From: Puniceicoccaceae bacterium
GTDB lineage: Bacteria; Verrucomicrobiota; Verrucomicrobiia; Opitutales; Opitutaceae
NCBI GenBank assembly: GCA_007695295.1
Contig: REEB01000117.1
Coordinates: 1-49,267 of the forward strand
Reading direction: 5' to 3'
DNA: 49,267 bases
Below are positions 35,735 to 43,340 of this stretch, piece after piece. Under the pieces are notes generated by a model, which was given only the letters and a program-made list of their open reading frames with translations, ran no database searches and was not told the DNA's origin. Each line of letters opens with the position of its first letter. Within the stretch, counting starts at the first letter, position 1. The translations under genes and the position numbers were made by a program.

Positions 35735-35759
35735 TGGTCCGGGGCGCGAACCCGGACCA
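35735..35759 (+). promoter_or_regulatory. Nine-bp hairpin in the ferredoxin leader
   Basis: TGGTCCGGG, a 7-base loop (GCGCGAA) and CCCGGACCA form a perfect 9-bp stem 39 bases before the ferredoxin start. It resembles a tRNA T-arm in size, but no tRNA body surrounds it. There is no T tract. It may be a 5' mRNA stabiliser, a transcription attenuator or a protein-binding site. Confidence 0.4.
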
Positions 35760-35798
35760 CCGATTCCGAAAACCAATCAGCAAACAGCCCAATCTGCA

Positions 35799-36101
35799 AT
35801 GGCCTACGTCGTCACCGACAACTGCATCGACTGTAAATATACGAGCTGCGCCGCCGTCTGCCCGGTGGAAGCCTTCCACGAAGCGGAGGACCGGCTCTAC
35901 ATCAACGCGGACACCTGCATCGACTGCAACGCGTGCGTGCCGGAGTGTCCGGTGGATGCGATCTTCGCGGACTATGAAGTGCCCGAACAGTGGCAGGCCT
36001 GCATTGAGCAAAACGCCAGCGAGGCGGAGAAGTTCCCCATCATCACTGAGGTGAAAGACGCCCTCAAGGGTCCGAAGTGCGTGGATCCGAACGCCGCTTA
36101 A
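35799..36101 (+). CDS. fdxA: 7Fe ferredoxin (FdxA-like)
   Basis: 100-residue electron carrier close to Azotobacter ferredoxin I: MAYVVTDNCIDCKYTSC with C9, C17 and C50 placed for the [3Fe-4S] cluster and C21, C40, C43 and C46 for the [4Fe-4S] cluster; C12 corresponds to the extra free Cys of that family. The C-terminal part (ADYEVPEQWQACIEQNASEAEKFPIITEVKDAL) is the usual extension. Own leader with a hairpin; divergent from glgB. Redox partner unknown. Confidence 0.95.
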   Translation: MAYVVTDNCIDCKYTSCAAVCPVEAFHEAEDRLYINADTCIDCNACVPECPVDAIFADYEVPEQWQACIEQNASEAEKFPIITEVKDALKGPKCVDPNAA

Positions 36102-36136
36102 GGCCGGGCCGCGGGGCGGAGGATCGGCGCACGAGT

Positions 36137-38227
36137 TTGGCCCCGGGCCGGTGGCTCGGGTGCCGGGCGCTGGCTGTGGCCATGGTGCTGGCGGCGCTCA
36201 CGCCAGCCAAGGCGGCGGAAACGGAGGGAGTGGAGCTGGTCTCCGAGTTTCCATTGGTCTATGACGACCGGACCCGGGAAGTCGTGGCCACCGGGGAGGC
36301 GCGGCTTTTTTATGGCGACTGGGTGCTGCGGGCGCAGGAGATCCGTTTCAACCAGGAGACCGGGCTGGCGACGGCTTCGGGCGGGGTGGTGGTTTCGCGC
36401 GACGATTTCCGGCTCGTCGGTGATCTGGGGCGTTTTTGGATCCGGGAGCGGCGGCTGGAGCTGGAAAACTTCACCGTGGGCGACGGGCGTTTCTACCTGC
36501 GGGGCCAGCGGGTTGAGGGGACCCTGGAGGAACTGACCTTTTCGCGGGCGGAACTATTCCGGGGCGAGCCGCACGGACTGGCTTTGAGCGCATCGGTGCG
36601 GGAGGCAGTGCTGATTCCCGGAGACCGGGTCCGGGCCCGCGGGGTGACCCTGCGGATCGGAGCGGTACCGTTTTTCCATGTGCCGTCACTGAACGAACCC
36701 TTGGACGGGCGGCCGCGGGTCTTCCGGGTGGGGGCGGGATTTCAGAGCGACTTGGGGGCAATCCTCACCGGAGAAATTCGCCTGCCGGTGGCTGAGGGTT
36801 TGGAAGCGGGCGGTGCGGTGGAGCTGATGACCAAGCGCGGTTTGTTGCTGGGGCCGCGGGTGGACTACGAACTGGAGTGGGGGGAAGGAGTCGAGGGGAC
36901 CCTGCAGGGTGGCTGGATCCGGGACCGCGGGGACCGGGGCGTTGATCTGCTCGGCCGGTCGGTGCCGCGGCAGCGCGGCTTTGTGGAGTGGCGGCATTGG
37001 CAGGACATTGGCGGCGGACTCGATCTGGCGGCTTCGCTCTCCTACTGGAGCGACTCCGCGGTGGTGCGCGATTTCCGGCGCTCGCGCTTCCGGGAGAACC
37101 AGGATCCGGAGAGCTTTGCGGAAGCGCGCTGGGCGACGGGACCTTGGGCGGTGACCCTCTTCACGCGGGTGGCGCCGGGGGACTTCCAGGTCGTGCCGGA
37201 GCGACTGCCCGAGTTGCGGGCGGATCTGCTCCCGACTCCGTTGGGTGGCGGACTGTGGCAGCAGGCGTACGCCTCGGCCGGCCGGTTGCGGGAGAAGCCC
37301 CCGGCCGGAGGAGCGGCGCTGCGGGCGGATCGTCTGGATTTCTATTATGGGCTCCAGCGTCCGTGGACGCCGGGTCCGGGCATCACCCTCATCCCGGTGG
37401 CGGGGACGCGGGTGATTCGGACGACCAGCGCCGGTCTTGGTGAAACCGGCACCCGCTGGCTCGGCGAGCTGGGGCTGGACGCGAGCCTGCGGGCGGAACG
37501 GATCTTCCCGGTGGAAAACGAACTCTGGCGGATCGACGGCATCCGGCACATCTTCGAGCCGCGGCTGGAATACCGTTATCAGCCGGAACTGCGGTCGGGG
37601 CCGGCGGGATGGCCGGCGATGGACCGGCCGGTTTTCCGCACCCACCTGGAGCCGCTCGGGCTTGATCGTATCCGGTCCATCGATACGCCCGGAGAGCTGC
37701 ACACCGCCCGTCTGGTGCTGGATAACCGCATCCAAACCCGCAGCCGCGATCATGGCTCGCGGGACCTGGCCCGGATCAGCCTCGGGGGGGACCTGCGGTT
37801 TTCCCCCCGCCCCGGGGAGCGGGATTTCTCCTGGCTGCACCTGCTCGGCGAGCTCTATCCGGCGGACTGGCTGACTCTGGAGGGCTTGTACCGCTACGAC
37901 CCCGAGGTGGGCGCTTTGCAGGAGGCGGCCGGCCGGGTGACGGTGCGCGACGGGGACCACTGGACGGCATCGCTGGGAGGTCAGTACCTGCGGCGGCAGC
38001 TGCAGCAGTATGATCTCTTCGTGGAGACGCGGATCACGGAAGTGCTCCGGGCCTTCGGCGGGGTGCGCTATGATGTGCGGGCGCGGCGCTTCAACGAGAC
38101 GGTGGTGGGGCTGCGACAGAACCTGCGCCAGCAGTGGCTCCTGTCCTACGAAGTGGGTTTCCTGGAAGGCCCGCGCCGGGAGGGGAGTTTCCAGTTCCGG
38201 ATCGGGGTGGACTTTCTGGGCTTTTGA
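36137..38227 (+). CDS. LptD-like outer-membrane LPS assembly protein
   Basis: Predicted outer-membrane beta-barrel of the LptD (OstA/Imp) family that inserts lipopolysaccharide. About 696 residues from a TTG at 36137, giving a signal peptide ending LAALTPAKA; an ATG at 36077 inside the ferredoxin gene or one at 36182 are alternatives. N-terminal OstA-like jellyroll repeat (TREVVATGEARLFYGDWVLRAQEIRFNQETGLATASGGVVV), then about 550 residues of alternating barrel strands, ending LRQQWLLSYEVGFLEGPRREGSFQFRIGVDFLGF. A GGAGG lies 13 bases before the TTG. I see no cysteine pattern like the disulfide-bonded E. coli LptD. The lipid-A export role is family inference. Confidence 0.75.
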   Translation: MAPGRWLGCRALAVAMVLAALTPAKAAETEGVELVSEFPLVYDDRTREVVATGEARLFYGDWVLRAQEIRFNQETGLATASGGVVVSRDDFRLVGDLGRFWIRERRLELENFTVGDGRFYLRGQRVEGTLEELTFSRAELFRGEPHGLALSASVREAVLIPGDRVRARGVTLRIGAVPFFHVPSLNEPLDGRPRVFRVGAGFQSDLGAILTGEIRLPVAEGLEAGGAVELMTKRGLLLGPRVDYELEWGEGVEGTLQGGWIRDRGDRGVDLLGRSVPRQRGFVEWRHWQDIGGGLDLAASLSYWSDSAVVRDFRRSRFRENQDPESFAEARWATGPWAVTLFTRVAPGDFQVVPERLPELRADLLPTPLGGGLWQQAYASAGRLREKPPAGGAALRADRLDFYYGLQRPWTPGPGITLIPVAGTRVIRTTSAGLGETGTRWLGELGLDASLRAERIFPVENELWRIDGIRHIFEPRLEYRYQPELRSGPAGWPAMDRPVFRTHLEPLGLDRIRSIDTPGELHTARLVLDNRIQTRSRDHGSRDLARISLGGDLRFSPRPGERDFSWLHLLGELYPADWLTLEGLYRYDPEVGALQEAAGRVTVRDGDHWTASLGGQYLRRQLQQYDLFVETRITEVLRAFGGVRYDVRARRFNETVVGLRQNLRQQWLLSYEVGFLEGPRREGSFQFRIGVDFLGF

Positions 38228-38259
38228 GGCCGCCGGGGTGATGGGGGCGGCGCCCTAAA

Positions 38260-38512
38260 GAGTAGACACATTTTCTGAAGCGCCAAAGGCGTGTTTATTC
38301 CATGGCCCAGTCCGCAGGGCTGGGTATCCTGACCATGAAACAAGCGGGCTGAAAGACCGCGATCCAGCCGACGCATCCGGGAGGTGCTCGCAAGGAGTAT
38401 GGCGGACTTTCAGTGCGCGATTTTCCACTCTTCGCACCCGGCCCTTCGAGCCGGGCTGTTGGATTTTGGCCTTTTGGGCCAGATTCCAGACCTTTGAAAA
38501 ATGTGTAGTCTC
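38260..38512. repeat. Hairpin-rich 253-bp element with imperfect terminal inverted repeats (MITE/REPIN-like)
   Basis: Ends GAGTAGACACATTTTCTGAAG (38260-38280) and the complement of GAGACTACACATTTTTCAAAG (38492-38512) match at 15 of 21 positions. Inside are nested inverted repeats: CGCC-AAA-GGCG (38281-38291), CCCAG/CTGGG (38306-38324), CTGAAAGACCGC/GCGGACTTTCAG (38349-38413), CCCGGC/GCCGGG (38437-38455) and a 13-bp stem with TTTT loop (38459-38489). No protein is encoded. The arrangement suggests a non-autonomous mobile repeat moved by an IS200/REP-associated transposase elsewhere in the genome, or a structured RNA. No second copy in the window and no clear target duplication. Confidence 0.5.
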
Positions 38513-38526
38513 GTCAGGTCGTCGCC

Positions 38527-39414
38527 TCAGGCGCCGCGCCGGCCTTTGAAGGTGAGTTCGGCGACTCCGCTCTTGTCGAGGTCGCCGAGACCGAGCTCCA
38601 CCATGCGCCGGTATTGGGCGAGGGTGGCTTCGGCGAGGGGGAGTTTGAGCCCCACATCCTTGGCGAGGTCGAGGGCGAGGCCGGAGTCCTTGGCGGCATG
38701 GGCGGCCGAGAAAAAGCAATCGTGGTCCCGGTTTTGCATGTCCTCCCCGTCGGTTTCGAGGACGCGGGAGTTGGCGCCGGTCTGGGAAAAGACCTCGCGA
38801 AGCATATCGAGGTCGAGCCCGAGGGCGCGCCCGAGGCCGAGGCCTTCGGCGAGGGCGGCGGTGTTGCAGTTCATGACCATGTTGACGAGGGCCTTGACCT
38901 TGGCGGCGGAGCCGGCCGGGCCGATGTAACGGCGACTGGAGCTGAGGTCCTTGAGCAGAGGTTCGAGCTGGTCGTAGACCTCCCGGCGCCCGGCGCACAT
39001 GAGGTGGAGCGAACCTTCGCGCGCTTGGGTGATGCTGGAAGCCATGCAGCCCTCCATGGTGTGGGCGGCGGCTGCGGCGGCTGCTTTTTCGATTTCAAGG
39101 TGGATGCCGGGTGAGACGGTGGCGCAGTTGAGAAAAAGGCGGCCGGCGGCGTCGACGAGGAGATTGTCCGCGGGGTCGAGAAAAATGCGGCGCATGGCCT
39201 CGTCATCGCTGACCACGGTGATGATGGTGGCGGCGGAGGCGGTGACTGCGGCCAAGGTTTCGGGGTTTTGGCTCTTAAGCTCGGCGGCGAGAGTGAGGGC
39301 GGCTTCGCGGCGGGCGTCGAAGACGGCGGCAATGGTCCATCCGGTATCCTTGAGGCGGCGGGCCATGTTGGCGCCCATGCGGCCGACTCCCACCACGGCG
39401 ACGTTTTTTTCCAT
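38527..39414 (-). CDS. 3-hydroxyisobutyrate dehydrogenase-like oxidoreductase
   Basis: NAD(P)-dependent beta-hydroxyacid dehydrogenase, 295 residues. N-terminal Rossmann loop VAVVGVGRMGANMARRLKD, the family signature region EGCMASSITQAREGSLHLMCAG (substrate-binding Ser), and the catalytic helix GPAGSAAKVKALVNMVMNCNTAALAEGLGLG with the essential Lys. C-terminal helical domain VFSQTGANSRVLETDGEDM and FFSAAHAAKDSGLALDLAKDVG. Start at 39414 gives the conserved MEKNVAVVG. Likely reduces or oxidises a small hydroxyacid (3-hydroxyisobutyrate, tartronate semialdehyde or succinic semialdehyde type); which one is not decidable. Confidence 0.88.
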   Translation of the reverse strand: MEKNVAVVGVGRMGANMARRLKDTGWTIAAVFDARREAALTLAAELKSQNPETLAAVTASAATIITVVSDDEAMRRIFLDPADNLLVDAAGRLFLNCATVSPGIHLEIEKAAAAAAAHTMEGCMASSITQAREGSLHLMCAGRREVYDQLEPLLKDLSSSRRYIGPAGSAAKVKALVNMVMNCNTAALAEGLGLGRALGLDLDMLREVFSQTGANSRVLETDGEDMQNRDHDCFFSAAHAAKDSGLALDLAKDVGLKLPLAEATLAQYRRMVELGLGDLDKSGVAELTFKGRRGA

Positions 39415-39542
39415 GGCTCCAGCAAAGCCGATTCGCTCCCGGAGACAAGCGCGGAGACCTCCAAAGCGCGGTCGGGGAGAGAAAAACCCGCGGCGGCGGG
39501 AACGCCTTGACAGTACCTCCGCGGCGCGGGTCTGGTGACGGC

Positions 39543-41459
39543 ATGCCCCACGATCAAGCCCTCTTCCCTTTTGATGACAACCGAGCTTGTAGCACCCGGA
39601 CGAATACGATTTTGCCGAGGCAAAGGCCGGGGAGCCGGCTCCTGAAGGCGCTGGCCATTGGGCTGGCGTCGGCGCCGGGCCTGGCGGCGGCGCTTCCATC
39701 CGGTGGGGTCAACGTGCTTCGCGAAGACGGTTTCCTTCGGGAGACGGTCTGGGGATTGGAGCGGACGCAGGCGACCGAAACCGTGGTGGCGGTGGAGGGG
39801 CAGGCGTTTGCAGAGGCCCGCCAGTTGCGGATCGGGGCCGGCGGCCAAGATTCCAATGCCACCCAGCTGATCCTGCGAACGACGGCTGCCGTTGAGCGGA
39901 GGGAGGCGTTGCTGGCGGAAATCTGGTTGCGCGGAGTGCAGGCCGGCGGAAATCCTGCGCGGGTGGAGATGCTCTTTGAACGGGCGGAGGATCCCTGGAC
40001 GAAGTCGGTTTCCCAAGTTTTGACCACGGCCTCGGATCCGCGGCAGTGGCGGCGGGCGCTGGTCCCGCTGGAGAGCGCGGAAAGCTATGCTCCCGGGGAA
40101 GCGATGGTGGCCCTGCGGCTGGCCTTTGGTCCCCAGACAGTGGAGATCGGTCCGGTGCGGCTTTGGTCTTTCGGCGGCCGTGAGAGCATGGATGATTTGA
40201 GCGAGCTGGCGGTGCGCCTGAGTCCGCTGGGCTTGGCCCGGGTGGATCTGCGGCCGGAGGTGCGGCGGCAGACTCTGCGGGGCATGGGCGGCAATTTCAC
40301 TCGTCCCCGCTATGGACGCACGGAAGCGATGGACGATGTCGGGCGCTGGAACCTGGAGCGGCTCCAGGTGGTGCATGCGCGGGTCGGCCTACCCCTTGAT
40401 CATTGGGCTCCCGAGCCCGGCGTTTACCGGCACGAAGGACCCGCGAAAGCGGGGCTGGAGGCAATCCGGCTGCTCGCGGCGAAGGATCTGCCGCTGGTGG
40501 TGTCGGTGTGGGAGGGGCCGCTCTGGATGCTGCCGGGCCGGAGAGAGCAGGGTGGCCGGGTGCTGCCGGAGGAGCACTACGATGCCTGCATCGAAGCGAT
40601 CGCCCAGTACCTGTTGACGGCCCGGGATGACTACGGCGTGGAGCCCGAGTATGTCTCCTTCAACGAGCCCGACATCGGGATCAACTTCCGCTTCACGCCG
40701 GAAGCGATGGGGGCATTTATCCGCCGGGCGGCCCGGCGTTTTTCGGAGCTGGGTTTGGAAACCCGCTGGATCGCGGGGGACACCGCCAACGGCCGCAACT
40801 TGGCCGCGTATGTCACTCCGCTGTTCGAAGATCCGGAGGTGGAGCCCCTGCTGGGGCCGATATCCTTTCACAGTTGGGATGCCCTCGGGGTGACCGATGC
40901 CGACTATGAAGCCATCGCGGAGGTGGGCCGGCGGTTTGGCCGCGAAATCTGGTGCCTGGAGGCGGGCCACGACGCCCAACTCTGGCAACGACCGCGCCCG
41001 TGGGGCCGGTGGGACAATGCCTTGCGCACGGCGCAGGCTTATGCCCGCACGGTGCGGTTGAGCGGCGCGACCCTGATGAGTTACTGGACCTACCAGGACG
41101 ACTATCCGCTCTGGGACAGGGATACCGGTGAGCCGTATCCAGTTTTCCATGTCATGGAGCAGATGGAACGGGTGCTGCGGCCCGGGGCGATGGTGGCGGA
41201 GGCACTCGTCGAAGCCGGCGATCTGGAAGCCGTTTTCACGGTGGGGCCGGAGGCCGGCAGGATGGCCTTGCTTTTGGTCAATCCCCTGGGCGAGGGCGCG
41301 GCGGCGATCCATGGATGGCCCCCCGGAGCCGAAGTCGAGGTGGTGCTTTCGGCGGGTGCGGCCACCCTGGAGAAACGGCCGCAGACCGTGGCGGCGGACG
41401 GAGTGCTGAGGGTGGACCTTCCACCGCTTTCGGTGGTCACCGTGGAGACGCGGCCCTGA
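39543..41459 (+). CDS. GH30-like secreted glycoside hydrolase
   Basis: Clan GH-A glycosidase, 638 residues from ATG 39543; a TTG at 39612 would give a cleaner signal peptide (LLKALAIGLASAPGLAA). Residues about 50-200 form a beta-sandwich resembling a carbohydrate-binding module (LREDGFLRETVWGLERTQATET...). The TIM barrel starts near RQTLRGMGGNFTRPRYG. The acid/base Glu is in YVSFNEPDIG (about E375) and the nucleophile in EIWCLEAGHDA (about E473), with ISFHSWDALG between. A C-terminal beta domain ends VDLPPLSVVTVETRP. The family (GH30 or a close relative) and substrate are not certain. The 128 bases upstream contain no convincing promoter. Confidence 0.75.
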   Translation: MPHDQALFPFDDNRACSTRTNTILPRQRPGSRLLKALAIGLASAPGLAAALPSGGVNVLREDGFLRETVWGLERTQATETVVAVEGQAFAEARQLRIGAGGQDSNATQLILRTTAAVERREALLAEIWLRGVQAGGNPARVEMLFERAEDPWTKSVSQVLTTASDPRQWRRALVPLESAESYAPGEAMVALRLAFGPQTVEIGPVRLWSFGGRESMDDLSELAVRLSPLGLARVDLRPEVRRQTLRGMGGNFTRPRYGRTEAMDDVGRWNLERLQVVHARVGLPLDHWAPEPGVYRHEGPAKAGLEAIRLLAAKDLPLVVSVWEGPLWMLPGRREQGGRVLPEEHYDACIEAIAQYLLTARDDYGVEPEYVSFNEPDIGINFRFTPEAMGAFIRRAARRFSELGLETRWIAGDTANGRNLAAYVTPLFEDPEVEPLLGPISFHSWDALGVTDADYEAIAEVGRRFGREIWCLEAGHDAQLWQRPRPWGRWDNALRTAQAYARTVRLSGATLMSYWTYQDDYPLWDRDTGEPYPVFHVMEQMERVLRPGAMVAEALVEAGDLEAVFTVGPEAGRMALLLVNPLGEGAAAIHGWPPGAEVEVVLSAGAATLEKRPQTVAADGVLRVDLPPLSVVTVETRP

Positions 41460-41656
41460 GGCTGCTGAGCGAAGGCGGAGGGCAAGGAGAACCGGCCGTG
41501 CGCAGGGTTGCGGCTTTTCTTTCCAATGCTTGCGGCGGACCGGAGGGTCTGCCATGGACAACCGCTTAAACTCACCATGCCTGCCAAGCCAAACCATCCC
41601 TCCATGAGCCAACCACCGCTGTCCTCGGGCCCGACCGTGGTCTCGTCGTTGCCGCG

Positions 41657-42367
41657 ATGAAAGTCACGATCGTGATACCCTGTTACAACGAGCGGGCCAC
41701 GGTCCGCAAAATCGTGGAGGCGGTGCGGGCCGCTCCGGTGGAAGATCCGGAAATCCTGGTGGTGGATGATTGTTCGACCGACGGCACGGTGGAGGTGCTG
41801 AAGCGGGAGGTGGAGCCGCTGGTGGCGCGGGTGCTCTACCATGATCGCAACCAAGGCAAGGGGGCGGCCCTGCGGACGGGCTTCGAGGCGGCCACGGGGG
41901 AGGTGGTGATCATTCAGGACGCCGACCTGGAGTATGATCCACAGGATTATCCGGTGCTGCTGGGGCCCATCCAGGACGGCAAGGCGGATGTGGTCTTCGG
42001 CTCACGCTTCCAGAGCGGCCGGCCCCACCGGGTGGTCTACTTCTGGCACATGGTCGGCAACCGCTTTCTCACCCTCGTCTCGAACATGTTCACCAACATC
42101 AACCTGACCGACATGGAGACGGGCTACAAAGTCTTCAAACGCGACGTGCTGCGGCGGCTGCGGGTGGAGGAGGACCGGTTTGGCTTCGAGCCGGAAATCA
42201 CCGCCAAGGTCGCCCGGCTGGGCTGCGTGATCTACGAAGTCGGCATCTCCTACTACGGGCGCACCTACGAAGAAGGGAAAAAGATCGGCTGGAAGGACGG
42301 CATCCGTGCTTTGTATGCAATTATCAAATACAATCTATTCCGCCGCGGTACCGGCTTGGCGAAGTAG
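41657..42367 (+). CDS. GT2 glycosyltransferase, dolichyl-phosphate-mannose synthase-like
   Basis: 236-residue family 2 glycosyltransferase of the DPM1/polyprenyl-phosphate sugar transferase type. [63 protein letters not shown] (metal-binding DAD) and [22 protein letters not shown] are characteristic; [20 protein letters not shown] closes the domain. No membrane segments, so a peripheral membrane enzyme charging a lipid carrier is likely. The 197 bases between the GH30-like gene and this gene hold nothing I can identify. Sugar donor unknown. Confidence 0.9.
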   Translation: MKVTIVIPCYNERATVRKIVEAVRAAPVEDPEILVVDDCSTDGTVEVLKREVEPLVARVLYHDRNQGKGAALRTGFEAATGEVVIIQDADLEYDPQDYPVLLGPIQDGKADVVFGSRFQSGRPHRVVYFWHMVGNRFLTLVSNMFTNINLTDMETGYKVFKRDVLRRLRVEEDRFGFEPEITAKVARLGCVIYEVGISYYGRTYEEGKKIGWKDGIRALYAIIKYNLFRRGTGLAK

Positions 42368-42391
42368 CCCGCGGCGGCGGGGCGGGCGGAA

Positions 42392-43327
42392 ATGAGCGAC
42401 GGCGAAGAGCGCAGGTGGGTCGTGCCGGAGGAGGTGGCTCCCGGGCGGGCGGACCGGCTGCTGGCGGCGGCTTTTCCCGAATACAGCCGGGCCGACCTGC
42501 AGCGGGCGTTGGGGGCTGGGCTGGTGCGCCGCGGTGAGCGGGAGCTGAACAAGTCGGACCGGCTGGCCCCGGGGGATGAAGTGGTTTTCCGGATGCCGGA
42601 GACGCAGCCGGCGACGGTGCGGGCGGTGGAGATCCCGCTGGCGGTGTGCTACGAGGATGAGGAGTTGCTGGTGATCGACAAGCCGGCGGGCATGGTGGTG
42701 CATCCCGGGGTGGGGACGGGGGAGGACACGCTCGTTCACGCCCTGCTCGCCCATTGCCGCGGGCAACTCAGCGGAATCGGCGGGGTGGAGCGGCCGGGCA
42801 TTGTGCACCGGCTGGACCGCGAGACGAGCGGCCTCCTGGTGGTGGCCAAAACGGACCGGGCCCACCGGGCGCTGGCGGCCGGGTTTCAGGAACGCACGGT
42901 GTACAAAGAATACCTTGCCGCGGTGGTGGGGGTGCCCCGGCTGCGCAGCGGAGTCATCGACCGGCCCATCCACCGCCACCCCGTGCACCGGCACCGGATG
43001 GCGGTGGCGGAGGAAGGGGGCCGCCCGGCGAAAACCGACTGGTGGCTGGAGCGGGCGGTCGGGACGCGGGCGACGCTGTTGCGGTGCCGTATCCACACTG
43101 GCAGGACACACCAGATCCGGGTGCACCTGAAGTGGCTGGGGCATCCCATCCTCGGGGACGCGGTTTATGGTGGGGGTGTGGGGCAGAGCCTGCCGGCGCC
43201 GCCGCGGCTGCTGCTGCACGCGGCACGGCTGGAGTTCGCCCATCCCGTGACGGGTGCGGCGGTGGCGCTGGCCGCCCCGTTGCCGGAGGATTTTGCCGGC
43301 TACCTTCGCGGTTTGGAAGAGGCGTGA
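42392..43327 (+). CDS. rluD: Large-subunit rRNA pseudouridine synthase (RluD family)
   Basis: 311 residues. N-terminal S4 RNA-binding domain (GRADRLLAAAFPEYSRADLQRALGAGLVRRG), catalytic domain with ELLVIDKPAGMVVHPG and GIVHRLDRETSGLLVVAK (catalytic Asp 142), and HTGRTHQIRVHLKWLGHPILGDAVYGG. Family members modify 23S rRNA, RluD at U1911/1915/1917; assignment within RluA/C/D is by overall length and the S4 domain. Begins 24 bases after the glycosyltransferase and converges on nagB. Confidence 0.88.
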   Translation: MSDGEERRWVVPEEVAPGRADRLLAAAFPEYSRADLQRALGAGLVRRGERELNKSDRLAPGDEVVFRMPETQPATVRAVEIPLAVCYEDEELLVIDKPAGMVVHPGVGTGEDTLVHALLAHCRGQLSGIGGVERPGIVHRLDRETSGLLVVAKTDRAHRALAAGFQERTVYKEYLAAVVGVPRLRSGVIDRPIHRHPVHRHRMAVAEEGGRPAKTDWWLERAVGTRATLLRCRIHTGRTHQIRVHLKWLGHPILGDAVYGGGVGQSLPAPPRLLLHAARLEFAHPVTGAAVALAAPLPEDFAGYLRGLEEA

Positions 43328-43340
43328 GCCGCGAGGCGGA

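Noticed and set aside
35735-35774. tRNA-like 3' end (T-arm-like stem followed by ...AAAACCA)
   Set aside because: The loop lacks the TTCRA T-loop, and no acceptor, D or anticodon arms can be found upstream; treated as a plain hairpin.
39507-39512. TTGACA as -35 of a promoter for the GH30-like gene
   Set aside because: No -10-like hexamer at 16-18 bases; the sequence beyond is GC-rich.
41080-41100. A TTACTGG-containing stretch resembling the LacI operator inside the GH30-like gene
   Set aside because: It matches only the first half-site and lies within conserved coding sequence (MSYWTYQDDYP).
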